Positions 33,645 to 45,519 of a stretch of 64,000 nt of DNA are shown in pieces. This DNA is from Sclerotiophoma versabilis (lineage: Eukaryota; Ascomycota; Dothideomycetes; Pleosporales; Didymellaceae), in assembly GCA_012274445.1 (NCBI GenBank), contig JAAROD010000033.1, positions 930,001 through 994,000 on the forward strand, written 5' to 3'. The notes beneath the pieces are model-generated. The model was not told the origin of the DNA and did not search any database. It was given only the letters and a program-made list of their open reading frames with translations. How positions within the stretch are numbered: the stretch's first letter is position 1; every line of letters starts with the position of its first letter. The position numbers and the translations under genes were made by a program.

Positions 33645-36305
33645 ATGAGTTCGCGCCGGCCCCTCCAGCCCATCCCCGCGCTGCCGGCAAACGGCGCCAG
33701 CACGCGCTACGCTCGCAGCACCACGACGACCACGGCCGCAGATGGGAAGGTCAAGATGGCGGACGGCGTGCAGGACAACGTGCAGGACAACGTGCAGGAC
33801 GCTGGCTCGGTAGTCTCGGGCCTAAGCTCCCTCGAGGGCGACGACGACTTCGAGCGGCTCATGATCCAGAATGCGCGCGACGAGCGACGACTGCACGAGG
33901 CCCTCACCGGCCGAGCTCAGCCGTTCCGCAGGGCGCGCACACATGCTCGCGTTGGGCTGACCGTGGACAACCTCGAGCGCAACGACGCGCAAAACAACAC
34001 CAGCAGCAATAGCAACAGCCATGCCAACAGCAATGTCAACACCAACACTAACAGCAATGTCAACGCCAACACTAACAGCAATGTCAACGCCAACACCAAC
34101 AGCAATGTTAACACCAACACCAACACCAACACCAACACCAATGCCAATACCAACACGCGCATTGCGCTCAAGAGCCCGCCCAGCAGCAGCGGCTCGACGC
34201 GCTCCGACCCGGCGATACACGCGCCTGCCGGCTGGGGCCGAAAGGGACGCTCGACGAGGAACTGGATGAGGACCATCACGCGCGACGAGCAGCCACACCC
34301 GACCCCGGCCCCGCCAGACGAGACGGCCATCGAGCAGCATGGCGACGACGACGGCGGCGACGGAGCCAATGCGCCGCGCCGCTCCGTCGAGGACAGTCCG
34401 CTTTCCCACAAGAGCTTCAACCAACCCACACCGCGTCGCGACACGTCGGCCGAGTTGGATCTTACCTTCGACATGAACGAAGCCTCGATGCTTGTCTCCA
34501 CCCCGTACATCCCGCGCAACACGAAGCTGGACGACATACGCGAGCGCGAGATCGAGAGCCTGCGCGAGCAGCCCTCACCGGCCAGGAGCCTGCGCAAGCG
34601 GACAAACTCGTGGCAGTCGCTGGCCCAGTCCCAGCCAGAGCTCGGCAAGGAGAAGCCGCCCATCACAGTCTACAGGAAGAGCGTCGAGACTGTGGGCGTG
34701 GTGGAGCGCGGCGTGGTGGCTAGTGCAGACAGGCAGCTGGTGAGGCCCTTCAGCAAGCGTCCGACCGACTCACAGGGCCTTTTGCGCCGTCTCGCTCGAC
34801 TGTCAAACACACCGAGCCCCAACGCGGCAGCACCAGCACGCCCGCAGACCGCCCCCACCAACACCTTATACACAACCCCAGAAGGGAACGAGGAGGCAGT
34901 GAAAGAGACGCCCGCGCAGGACACTTCCACAGCTTCCACACGATCCACTTCCACACCACAAGAACAACTTCAGCGTGAGCAGCGTCACGACACCCCGCAC
35001 CATGGAACCACACCAGATGCGCCCTCATCAGCACCAACAACAGCAACAGAAAACGTCGATGCAACGCCCATGCCAGTAGAGCGAACTGTTCTGAATCCCA
35101 AAACACCTTACGTCATGGGTGGATGGGTAGACACGCCTGGCCCTCGCACCGCTCACAAGCCGGTCGAACTTCCACGTCCGCGCTCACCATCACCACAGAG
35201 GGGCAGTCCAAGCAAGCCCCACGTATCAAATAGGCCGACAGCGCTTGCAGACGATAAGCAGCCACCAGTGGAGCAGTCATCAGCATCTCCCCACCCTCCA
35301 TTACCTCGTCACCAACTTCCCGGCTCCGCTCTTCAAGCCCTAGTGCAAGAAGCCAGGGCTAGCCATGACTACGGAGACGACACCATACACTCGCTCGAAG
35401 ACCTTATCACCCCTCTCGCCGACAATGAAACGGAGGAGGATACGTTACAGGGCCTAGAACTTCCCACCAGTGCGCCCCGCAATGAAGCGGAGCGTGAGCG
35501 TCAAGCTGAAGTCATGAACCTCCACCGCCTAAATCGGCATCTACGAGCTACAAGCACGAATATTCGCGACGTTAGCCGAGGCATGAGGAGAGTTGAAACA
35601 AGGATGGAGCATATCGAAGTGGAAGGCACGGGCGAGAAGATGCCTGTCATTGTCCGCCATCTCAGCCCCGACTTCTCGCCATGGGTATGGTTCCGCAGCT
35701 TCTTCTGGGATGAGCGTCTCAAAACACAAAGACAAGTTCAAAACGCGCCTTTGAATATGTGGGGCGGCGTTACACTATTGGGTATACTGCTAACACTGTC
35801 CTTCATCTGGTGGGCGAGCGAAACTGTCGCTTGGTACGTGCTTTCTCTTCCAATCTTCATCCTGCTATCTTTGGACTAGAGTCAGTTAGTTTACTCTCTT
35901 GCTCTGACAACTTTCGATCTGAGCTGCGTTGACAAAAGTAAAAGCGAAATCTTCTGCCACCCCGAGTATGCGAGCTACTCGCCCTACCCTTTCGCCGTTA
36001 ATATGGACGCACCAAAACGCGGCGTCGTTATTCCTACACTTGTATATCGCGCATTGTTCAAAGGCTGGTCGACGCCTATTGTTTCACCTATCGAGTCTAT
36101 GTTGTCTTGGATATGGACTACGCTGTGGAGTCTTGCATCTGGCGCCAGCGTGACTGGCTTGTATAAAGTCTCGTATGAGGCTGCTGCGAATGGTGGGCCT
36201 GCAATGGCTGCACACACGCAGGCAAATTGGCAAATACAAGAAGAGACCCATGAGGAAGATAGCTGGGATTGGAGCATGGCGGAGGATGAGGTCTTGCGGC
36301 GGTAG
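33645..36305 (+). CDS. Uncharacterised large protein with an Asn-rich repeat and C-terminal membrane segment
   Basis: Two exons, 33645-35833 and 35945-36305, joined by a 111-nt intron with an AAG acceptor, encode about 849 residues. The first 600 residues are disordered. They include a repeated VQDN stretch, an Asn/Thr/Ser/Val repeat (about 125-171) and many Ser-Pro sites. A conserved-looking block, LNPKTPYVMGGWVDTPGP, is followed by an acidic SLEDLITP region and an Arg-rich coiled-coil-like segment (LRATSTNIRDVSRGMRRVETRMEHIE). Next comes one hydrophobic helix (WGGVTLLGILLTLSFIWWASE), a Cys-rich turn (ACEIFCHPEYASY) and a C-terminal domain. The architecture (long soluble region, coiled coil, single membrane helix) suggests a nuclear-envelope or ER protein, but this is inference. 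The splice is supported by continuity across TVA-CEIFCHPEY. Confidence 0.82.
34018..34157 (+). repeat. Asn-codon minisatellite inside a coding exon
   Basis: An imperfect array of 6-nt and 18-24-nt units built from AAC/AAT codons alternating with ACC, AGC, GTC and GCC. It encodes runs such as NSNVNTNT and NTNTNTNTNT. It is in frame within the gene at 33645-36305, so length changes in multiples of six would keep the reading frame. Confidence 0.9.
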
Positions 36306-37154
36306 GCGCATCTAGTGTACCTGTCACTTGGTTTCGCATTGATTTGGGTTTCCATTGCATTGTATAGCGAGGCGTTGGCGTCACTTGGTTTTGTAGCATT
36401 GGTATGGGTTTTACGATACTCTCACATAGCGATCAATTTTGCGTTTGCGTAAGGGAGGAGATCTTACCACCTCATCTATCTACTCTACTTTCTCAGTGGC
36501 CTGGTACTGTAAGCGCGCTGATAAAGCCAGTCTCACGAGGCGCACGAGCAAGGTACGTAGCAAGCAACGTCTCACGACATCCTACTGATAATCTCTACGG
36601 TCAACAGTCTTACTCGCTACGGCCTTTGCCAGAAGTGACAGGCTCGTTGGGTAAGAGACGCAGAACCATCGCCTTGTACGGCAGGTGGCATTGTGGATGA
36701 AGTCTGCGTCTTCGTCATCTATCGAACAAATGCTGCACTGTGCACTACATGCATTGCTACAAACAACAAGGGGGTGCACAGAGCCTTTGTTTTCGACGCC
36801 TTTGGCTTCTGAATGTGCCTTCCAGTCATAACCAACTGTCTCGGGGATGTCTTGCTTGCTCTCCGCATGAGGCAAGACCCACCAACAACACTGTGGTGCG
36901 TCCGTTCTGGCTTAAACAATACGCCACCACGACCCAATACCTTCATTGATACTTTTTACGACACAACTCAAACTACACGACGCAGCAGACGCCCCAACTG
37001 TTTTCACTCACTTCGGAATAGTCACGCTCCTTGCTTTAGTAAGCACACGAATTGTCTTGCTACCACCAAGGCCTGAGGCAGCGAGCTAACTGTAACAACA
37101 CAGTCTACGCTCCTTTACAGGCGACTGAGGCAGCAAATCTCACCACCGCGATTA
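36306..37154. other. Intergenic stretch, no supported gene
   Basis: About 850 bp between two plus-strand genes. Short frames only. It is expected to contain a 3' UTR and a promoter; no site assigned. Confidence 0.45.
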
Positions 37155-38060
37155 ATGAAAAAGCAATTAGGCGATCGTGAGCATAACAGCAATCAGCGGC
37201 CGCCTTGCCTTCGCCACATCAACCCCATGTCACGGCTCACACCCATCTCTTCGCGCAAGCGCCCCTCGCCGGACGATGGAGCAAGACCAGATGATTACAG
37301 TACAATGGAAGCCAGCTTAACGAAGCGCCAGCGCACACTATCACCAGAAACAGCCTCGTCTTCAGGCCTATGTCTCATGATACCCGGTAAAAATGCTCCA
37401 CCAACACCACCATCAAGCGTAACAGAGGCAGCTACAATGGCTTTGAGGCTCGTCATACCACAGGAACATATCAGTCGCGAACAGCAAATGAAGCTTGATA
37501 GGCACAAGGCTGATGCAGAGCGCTGGAAGCCCAAGCTTCAACGTCCGTATCCCAAGTGGTCTGAGATCAAAAATGCATACAACCTCAAACTGATGCGACA
37601 CTATCCTGATACGACTGCACAAATTCAGCCGAACTTCGTTAGGCCAAAGATCGATAAGTCTCCTCGTGTGTCTCGTCTGTTGCAGCAATTCCCACTCATA
37701 GATACAATTCAGCTCGTCAGGGGCACTCGAGCAGAACTAATCCCAAGTCCAGCTACCCCTCTGGATCAAGCAATACCATTGAGTGCTCGTATGAAGGACT
37801 TGAAGGAGACTCGATTGGCACATCCAAAACTGCAGACGAACATTCAGATCACGGAAACTGAATACGCTCAGCGACTGGCATGGCAATCATTCTCTTTGCC
37901 CGAACAGGGCCGCGTTGACCGTGGGCGTGAGGCGATGATACAATCTGGCCTTATCACCGATGATTTGAGACTGGAGGTTATGTGTCGACCCAACAAGCTG
38001 CCTGACTGGAAGAAAGCTTGGACAGGACGCTTCGCTGTGCGGCGCCAAGTGGCTGGTTAG
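37155..38060 (+). CDS. Uncharacterised 301-residue protein
   Basis: An ATG-started, uninterrupted frame of 301 residues. The first 85 residues are low in structure and Ser/Pro-rich, with basic patches that could act as nuclear localisation signals (SSRKRPSPDD, TKRQRTLSPET). The remainder is richer in charged and aromatic residues (WKPKLQRPYPKWSEIKNAY, EYAQRLAWQSFSLPEQGR) and ends in WKKAWTGRFAVRR, which looks folded. A second ATG at about 37227 (MSRLTPISSRKR) would also be a reasonable start. I recognise no domain. Length and composition favour a real gene, probably nuclear. Confidence 0.62.
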   Translation: MKKQLGDREHNSNQRPPCLRHINPMSRLTPISSRKRPSPDDGARPDDYSTMEASLTKRQRTLSPETASSSGLCLMIPGKNAPPTPPSSVTEAATMALRLVIPQEHISREQQMKLDRHKADAERWKPKLQRPYPKWSEIKNAYNLKLMRHYPDTTAQIQPNFVRPKIDKSPRVSRLLQQFPLIDTIQLVRGTRAELIPSPATPLDQAIPLSARMKDLKETRLAHPKLQTNIQITETEYAQRLAWQSFSLPEQGRVDRGREAMIQSGLITDDLRLEVMCRPNKLPDWKKAWTGRFAVRRQVAG

Positions 38061-38825
38061 AGGCTTGCGCCAGGGTCTTGTGAATATAATTTTGTTCCTG
38101 CTATCCAAGCATTTCGAATTGGGCTACTACAGTACACATGTCTTCAAGAAGGGGTCATACTAACGTGGGACGGATAGCGAGCTGCGCGGTCATGCTTGTA
38201 TGATCGCCTGTGTTGCGTGTAGGGTCTGACCCACAATTAATACAAGTAACCAGACTATCCTCTGCAACCAGTACAGACGCTCTTAAAAGTTGGCAAAATT
38301 TCATTTTACGTAAGTATCGGAAGCGAGCATCGTGCTGCTGCTGGCTCGATATATGTATTTCGTGCACTCCTGGTTGTATACATCCCTCACATCCCATCTA
38401 GACCAAGTATCATCTCACCACGACTTGACACCTATCATGAAAACAAGCACAGCACCCAGAAACGCACGAGAACACAAACACCACACAATGCATGACCGGC
38501 GCCCGAAGCACCACGAGTTCTTCGAGCGAGTATATTCCCACTTCTACACCCACCAACAAAGCTACCTTTGTATACTCCAGTGCATTACCGCCAGACTCAC
38601 AAGAACACCTCGGCTAATAACATGATCCTGTACGGCAATTAAAAAGAATCACGGATCCTTTCAAGAGAGTATTCCTCACTGCTATGCATGTCAGCGAGGT
38701 TAGGGCTTCTATCTCCGCCATGACGCTGGGTCGGAGTCGGAGTCGGGATCTGGATCGTCACCCCGGACTGTCTGCAGGAGCTCAATGAACATAGTTGCTT
38801 CCGTCTCCTGAAGTTTGCTCCTGAA

Positions 38826-38839
38826 CCCCCCCCCCCCCC
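38826..38839. repeat. Poly-C run (14 nt)
   Basis: Fourteen consecutive C residues on the plus strand between two convergent genes. Such runs are also prone to sequencing length errors. Confidence 0.9.
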
Positions 38840-39235
38840 TCCCGACGGTCACTTTGTCCGGCGTGATGCGTTGGTGGTAGATTCGCACCGTCCGTGTATA
38901 CCGGGTTGGACAGGTGTGGACTAGTACCCGGGCGGGAGCGAGAATGAGAACGAGAATGAGCATGTCGAGTCGCTCCACGTGGACTTTTAGACTTGGTGCG
39001 GTGATAGCGTTTGCAGTGACGAGTCGAGGTGGCGCGTGTATCCCCCGCCTGATGTCCATGGAGGGATTGTGGGTGGGCGGTGCAAACACTGTCCTAATCT
39101 GATCTGGTCTGGTCTGGCCGGAAGAACCGGGTTGTCGGCGCTGAGTTCGCTGCACGATCGGGGAAGATGGTCATGCGTCTGCTTCTGCGCTTCTCTCTGT
39201 CTCTGTCACGAGCCTGGTGGATCTGCAGCCGTCCC

Positions 39236-39255
39236 GTGCCGTGCCGTGCCGTGCC
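39236..39255. repeat. GTGCC pentanucleotide repeat, four units
   Basis: Four perfect tandem GTGCC units, flanked by a partial unit, in the non-coding region downstream of two convergent genes. Confidence 0.85.
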
Positions 39256-39449
39256 GTGTGCGGTGGTGCATGCGCGGCCGTCTTCTTCCAAAATAATGGC
39301 TGTCATCTTCGGACCGTCTTCTTGGTCGGCTAGCGAGAGTGATGGTGGGAGAGCAATCCGTTGTAAGGGAAAGCGGGTAACAGACATATTATGCAGGACG
39401 AGAGTAACTTGGGGTAGCTCAGTCTATTCAATAAAACGGTATATGGGTA

Positions 39450-41026
39450 TCATGACTTGCCAATCTCCAAGCTTCCATCAGACGGCTTCGCAACAGTCGT
39501 GTCATTCACTTGCGCTCCTGCAGTCTCTGTAACGGCCTGCTGCTCCCTTGTGTGGCTTGCAGGCTCACTCTGATCGAGCACGCTCTTTGTGCGCGCTACG
39601 TCTTGCATCTTCCCAAAATCCCACATAATCTTATCTGCAACGCGCAACAACGATCTGCCGTCCTCGAGGTCCATCCTCCAGCGGTCCTTCTTCTCCTTTG
39701 TATACCCAGGATATGCAATGCTAGCCTCAAAACTCTTGATCTCGGCATCCAATGCTGCTTGCGTTCGTTCCAACTCCTGAATCGAGAGCACTGGGTTGTG
39801 TGCTTTGAAGTCATGGGTTGACTGCGGCAACCAGGCGGCGACTGAGCTCTTGGCTGATCCGGGCGAGTCCATGATAGCCTTGTGTTGCAACGACATGCGC
39901 CAGTTGATGAGTCGTGACTGAAGCTGCTCGGCTGCACTGCGGAGTTTGCTATATGTGATCTGCAGGAGCTGGAGCTCCTCGAGACGCTGTCGCCGCTCTT
40001 CGTCCCCCACGTCTTGCAAATGGCAGTACTCATACTGCTTGTGTGCATTAACGAACAGTATAAACTCGGCCTCCTTCAGCAAAGCTGTTATCTCTGCTTC
40101 GTGCTCCTCTATCTTTGCATAGGTCGCCTCCACGCTAATATATTTCAAATCCTCTGCGTAGTCATATGGGGGCAGGTAGTATGACTGAGCATCCTGCGCA
40201 TAGGTAGGCTCAAGACTAGTTGCGTGGGGGTCTAGGTCTTGAGGTTCGGCGGAATCAGCGTCGTAGTCTTCAACCTGGTCGAATGCAGAGTCCGGAAGCT
40301 GCTGAGCGTACCACAATGCGTTGTGACGGATGTACAGCTGGAGCAAAGGATTGAACTTTGCCATCAACTTCTTATCCCAGAACAGATGCCAGAATGCGAT
40401 TGAGCGTCTCTGTAGCCTTCGACTGAGACGCGCGTAGGCTTTCTTCCGATCGCCGGTGTACTGCAGGTACCCATGCGCACCAAGAATGCCAGCGCAGGCT
40501 CCAATATTCGTCAGGCCCAGGCACCGTGTCCAGCGCGGTATAGCCAGCCGGGGCATGAAGACGGCGGGGATGGAAAGGCCAAGTCCCAGTCCTGCGCCGA
40601 TGAGACAGCCGTCATCTACCGTAGGGCCCTTCGTCCTCTCGTACAGCTTCCACGGCGTAGCCTCTTGGGTCCATTGCGAGAGCACGACCGACGTGAAGCG
40701 CGAGTTGTAGTACCAGTTCGCCGCTGCGCCCAACACACCTGCCCATAGGCCCAGCTTCGCTGATGCTCGAACAAACAGCGCCGGTCGAGAGAGCGCGTAA
40801 CCAGGAGTCACTCGGTGACTGTATCGTGTAGCCAAAGACGTGTATGCGGCGGCAGCGGCAGTCGAGCCGAGGACCGACCATTGAAGCGTGGCGTCTGCCC
40901 CGAGGGAATCTGGCCTCTTGGGGTCGAATCTCAGCTGTCCCTCGCCTGCACATAGTCAGTCATACGCATCGCTGTGACCTCGAAAGCTCGAGCCGTACCA
41001 GAAGGCACAAAAACACGGAATCCCAT
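39450..41026 (-). CDS. Uncharacterised membrane protein with three Gly-rich hydrophobic segments and a helical tail
   Basis: Two exons, 41026-40999 (nine codons and one base) and 40945-39450, with a 53-nt intron (GTACGG...CAG), give about 507 residues. The small first exon supplies the only in-frame ATG; joining yields MGFRVFVPSGEGQLRF in correct phase. Hydrophobic segments occur in the N-terminal 200 residues: TLQWSVLGSTAAAAAYTSL, GLWAGVLGAAANWYY, GCLIGAGLGLGLSIPAVF and GLTNIGACAGILGAHGYL. A mostly helical, charged region follows with likely coiled coils (DEERRQRLEELQLLQITYSKL, ELERTQAALDAEIKSFEA). Glycine-packed helices and a long soluble helical tail would suit a mitochondrial inner-membrane protein, but there is no clear presequence and I know no homologue of defined function. 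Confidence 0.83.
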
Positions 41027-41167
41027 GTTTAGCGGACGGCAGCCGTGAACCCACGGCTATAGACACAAAGGATACTACTTCATGCAAAAGCGCTGCGCAG
41101 AGTTCAGCGAGGCAGGCTGCAGGAGAGCAGAATGAACGTGTGGCCGCTCATCGTGGGCGTGACATGG

Positions 41168-41202
<35 letters not shown>

Positions 41203-41762
41203 AAAGGTGGTGGGCGGATACGGGCGAGGCCGAGGGTGAGGCTGACGAGTTCATTATCACACTAGCGAGCCGTTTAGGGCGATTAAGGCTTAAGCCACTG
41301 CAACACAAGGGCCGAGAGCTTCAAGCGGTACTTGTGATCAGAGCGCGTGGGTCAGGTCGCTGAACGTGACGCCTGGCAGGTGTGGAAGGAGCTGCAGGGT
41401 TGCGAGTGCACGTGAACGTGATTGGTAGTCTGCACGTCTGCATGTCTGCAAGCCCACAGTGCACTCGGCTTTGAGAAAACTGTGTGTGTATTGATACAAC
41501 TGGCCGAATGTGCCCATCACCTGCTGCTCCTGCTTGTATACATGTACAAAAAGCCCGAAACCCCCGCTTGTGAATATGTACATGCTCCCACCCCCTACAC
41601 AAAACAAACAGACTCAAGTCGTAGATGCTGAGCCCCACCGAACGCCATCGCTAAAACCCACAGGATACATACCGTCCGCACTTTTTTGAACAAGGGAAAA
41701 TGTTAACGCGTCCGACGCTCTAGAAAGCAGAAAGTGCATGGAGAACAAGGTTCGCCTATCAC
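41027..41762. other. Intergenic region with GGCA microsatellite
   Basis: Upstream of the membrane-protein gene and downstream of the next minus-strand gene. Apart from the GGCA array at 41166-41201 no feature could be supported. Confidence 0.5.
41166..41201. repeat. (GGCA)9 microsatellite
   Basis: Nine perfect tandem GGCA units, 140 bp upstream of the start codon at 41026, so possibly in the promoter or 5' UTR of that minus-strand gene. Length polymorphism between strains would be expected. Confidence 0.95.
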
Positions 41763-44220
41763 CTATCGCCTGTGCATGACAATCTTCGAATCCTCATTCC
41801 GGAGAAACTCAAATACGCCCCTGTTGAGCCGGTCCAGCCCATCTTTGAACATGTACTCTGTGTTTTCCGTATTGGAGATGATGGCAAACGTCTTACAAAG
41901 TAGATCTTCTGGACTGGCTCCGTCAAGCGGGCTCATGTTCTTCCACTTCAATCGCATGACCCGGAGATCGTTCATAGCCAGAAGGCGATCCATGAGCCCA
42001 GCTGCGCTGACACCAGGTTGCGCCAGCAGCGAGTGCCGCAGGTTGGTGATGGACTGCCTTTCGTGCAGCCAAGCATGCAAAATACGGGAACACATCTCAT
42101 AATGCTGACCAAGTTCAGCACGAAACAGGGCCTCGCCGAGGTACCAAAGGTTCTGCATCTGGCTGATGACTCTTCCTTCATCTGGTGGTGACGCTGGTCT
42201 TGGAAACAGGTATTGGATGAGCAAGGCAAGTACCTCGCATTGGAGTAATCGCAGTTCAACCACAGGGATAACGGGTCTTGGCTGGTGTGGAGGAGCGATT
42301 TCAACATGCTGGCTTTTCAATACTGGCTGTGGGTGGTGGATAGGAGCTGCAACAGGCAGCGGGGGCTGCACCCCTTGAGGTTGGCCAGCCGGTATTACTG
42401 CAGGAACAATTCGCATACCGTGCATTGGTGCATGCAGCTCTATTGGCGCGGGCGCAGGCGCAGGTGCAATCTGCTGAGTATGAGGCTTGATCGACTGTAC
42501 ATTTGTGTCCTGCGCAAATGGTGTGTTGGACCTGCTGGAAGGATGAGGAGCAATAGAACGGCCAGGGTGATGGCTGGTAGGTGTATGAGTACGGCTTGGG
42601 GCTTGCTGCTGGTGTAGTTGAATATGAGTTCTAGATGGTGTAAGGTTGTGCGACTGACTCTCATGACGAGTTTTGACTTGAGCAGCCTGGCTTTGCGGTG
42701 AGCTTTGCAGCTGTGGCTGCAGCTGAGGAGTCGCCTGAGGTCCGGGTCCGAACAGGGACTGAGGAGGTGCTTGAGCTACAGACGACTCGCGACTGACAAT
42801 GCCATTGGTAGGTATGGGTGAGTCCATCGCGTGAAATCCTTGACTGGGAGCCGACGCAGCGCTGGTTGCAGGTACTGAGCGAACTTCAGGAGTCGCAGAT
42901 GGCAAAGTGACGCTCTGTGCGGCTGTGTCATATGGACTAGTATATGTGCGAGGCTCTGCTTGGTTCCGCGCCGGCGAGGTCATCTTCGAGTCGAGTGATG
43001 ATGCTCGCGAAGCTTCATTTGAGGGCTCTCGGGCTGGCGGTGGTGGCGGAGGTGGTGTGTTGACCGCAGTGAAGCTAGTGTTGACAGCCTTGAACCCCCC
43101 AGCAGGAACCGGTGGGGTTGCAGGAGGTCCAGAGAATCCATTGACTAATTCCTTATTCGACATCGGATTGACTTGCACACGAACAGATTCAGGGCCAGTA
43201 TTTGGGGTTAGCGAAAGATGGTGGTTCTGATCGAAAGGCCGTACTGGAAGATGCGGCACGTTCTCTGTGCTACCGGGGCTTGAAGCGCCAAAAGACTTGA
43301 GTGACTTCCTAGGACTGGCACTCCTCCTCCCTGTTGGGATAGTGTTGTATGGCCGCTTAGCAGGCGAAGAAGGGTGCTCTTCTCCATCTGACATAGATGC
43401 AGATGCTAGATACGCAGAGCTCTTGCGCTTTTTGAGATTAGGAAGTGCTTTATCTTCCAGGTCAGCACCAGCAGATGCATCAGGCTGTGAGGGGGATAAT
43501 GACTGCGGTGTTCCATGTTGTGACTGCAGCGGCGTCAGCATCCCAGACCAAAAAGCTCATGTCATGTGACTGAAATGAATGTCGGCACTTACGCCACCTT
43601 CACCCTCGATATCAGCAAGAGTGTCGTACTCATTGGCACAGGAAGGCCTCTTAAGTTTCATGTTCCTGATGTAGTAACATGCTTTGATGATGATCCATCG
43701 ATGCAGGTGGATCTTGAGTCTGCGCTTATCAGTAAGAAGAAGCGTTGATGTAAGAGCAGCCACAACCACTTGTCGCAATGGACACTTACATTTCCCTGTG
43801 CTCGGCATCATCGTAGAACAGATCTTTGTTGTATGTCTTCTTGGTTGAATCGGGGGTGAGGAGACAGCTGCGATCGGCATCCCTGCCCCAGATAGCGGGT
43901 CCGTAAGTACCGAGCAGCTCCTCCAACTCGGCGTCTAAGCTGTGGGGATCTGCAGCAAAATCGAGCAATGCATCTCGCTCCTTCGGCAGCTCCTTAGACA
44001 GCTTCGTAACTTCACTCGAGATTTTGCGATAGTCCGGGTTGTCGAATTTGGGAATGCCGCGATTTGTCGTCGAGCTGGATGCGGATAAGCCCAGGCCCAA
44101 GCATTCAGTCACCTCGCGGATAGTAGGCGAGTGGCTGCTGAAAACGCTGATCCATCTTTGCCTATCCCATCGTCGCACACCGTGCTCCAGATCCAGGGCC
44201 AGGTTGTCTTTGGAGCTCAT
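41763..44220 (-). CDS. Uncharacterised protein, paralogue A of a tandem pair
   Basis: Three exons: 44220-43790, 43719-43593 and 43523-41763 (introns of 70 and 69 nt), about 772 residues. Exon 1 encodes a helical domain with GTYGPAIWGRDADRSCLLTPD and NKDLFYDDAEHRE. Exon 2 begins with a basic/aromatic helix (HLHRWIIIKACYYIRNMK). A long Pro/Gln/Ser-rich disordered section follows, with PPPPPPP, poly-PA and NLS-like basic runs. A folded C-terminal domain closes the protein (LRLLQCEVLALLIQYLF, LGQHYEMCSRILHAWLHERQ, LAMNDLRVMRLKWKNMSPLD). The N-terminal domain is shared with the neighbouring gene at 45520-47297, including the position of the first intron. I recognise no catalogued domain. The Gln-rich middle is reminiscent of transcription or chromatin proteins, but that is only a composition argument. 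Confidence 0.8.
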
Positions 44221-45519
44221 GGTGAGGCATGAGTCCCGGTGGATAACAAGAGGTGACGATGAAAAGTGATGGGGAGATGGCGCACGCCAAACGAGGATGC
44301 GATAGAGTGAGACTCGGTAACGTAAAGGGGAGATCCACTAGTTAGCGTAAACGTTCCACTGGTCGGGATGCCTTTTCTTTTGGCAACAACAAAGTTTGGC
44401 TCTTGCTGTCTCAGACACCGGTCGTACTATCTCCGCATACACTCTATGCGGGACCCGTCAAGAGCTCCAAGAGTCAGGTGAGGAGCGTGAGTTGAATTAC
44501 AAGACTCAAGCAGGAGAAAGTGCATCCACGAAGCGAGCGAGTTCTGGCCGATGCCGTCGAGTACGCGTCCGCGCGGTATGACTCGCCGCCACCCCTTGGG
44601 TAATCATACTACCACTCCTATTCCATTGGGTGGGGATCACGGGCTACCTGTGCCCTTGCTTCTGGTGTACGACGCTTGTGATTGTTCAGCATAACAACAA
44701 ATAAATCTACCGTACATTTGTGTTAATACGTGTAAGAGTTATGCTAGCTCTGGCCAAAATTTCCGCGTCTTCCCAGTTGAGTAGTAATCGCCTGTCTATC
44801 AGCCAATGAGCGCTGCTGCCACACTCTCGTAAAGCACAAATGCGTCTATGACGCGCCCGTATTCACTTTGACTTTTTACTCGCGTATGCTCTAGGGCCTG
44901 GAATTACTCATCGGTGTAACGTCGGCTGAGTGCTGTCCGACCGAGTTGCTACCAATATGTTGTAGGAGCCGGAGTATCCCGCTGGCGGCTCTTACTCTTC
45001 ACTTGCCCTTTGCAGGCCTGAGGTGAGGCGATTCATATGTATTGAATATGGCAATCCCTGTCTGTGCTCTCGGCATGTACTTTCAGTGCGACACGTAAAA
45101 ATAGGATTGAGGCATGGGCTTGGGACTAGTCAGATGAACTGACGTGGTACGCAACGTACGACATCCGCCCTTGGCAATACTACACTTACCGAGCATACTG
45201 TCATCCCGCCCGCTTCCCAACAGATCGCGAGCTTAGCATTTATACCAACACTCCATCTGGAGGACATACATAGGTATATAAGCAGCGTCGCGGGCCTTGC
45301 CGTACGCTGCGAAAGGGTTTTGAACAGTCTACATCACACAGGGCTAGCGCAATCCTACACAATCCTGGAACATGAAGAACTAGCTGAAACATGTATGGCC
45401 GGTTACCCGAATCCGATAGTGCTGGCTCATTGGTGATCGACAAATACCCTGAACGCCCCGACTCGAAACAGTAATATGTACATGAATGCTTTGATAGGCA
45501 GTCTGTGCATCGACTTGCA
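44221..45519. other. Intergenic region between the paralogous pair
   Basis: About 1.3 kb upstream of paralogue A and downstream of paralogue B. No recognisable frame, repeat or RNA gene. It includes the promoter of paralogue A. Confidence 0.5.

Larger units (their letters stand above)
38061..39449. other. 1.4-kb intergenic region with simple sequence
   Basis: Lies between two convergent genes. It contains a run of 14 C at 38826-38839 and four GTGCC units at 39236-39255. Frames on both strands lack ATG starts or recognisable content. Confidence 0.5.

Noticed and set aside
33822..34666. Long antisense frames over the Asn-repeat gene
   Set aside because: They translate the repeat as VGVGVG or LLLVL runs and lack any domain; they mirror the plus-strand coding bias.
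38709..39155. 148-codon minus-strand frame in the convergent gap
   Set aside because: No ATG start, simple-sequence content (poly-Gly from the C run, DPDSDSD repeats) and no domain.
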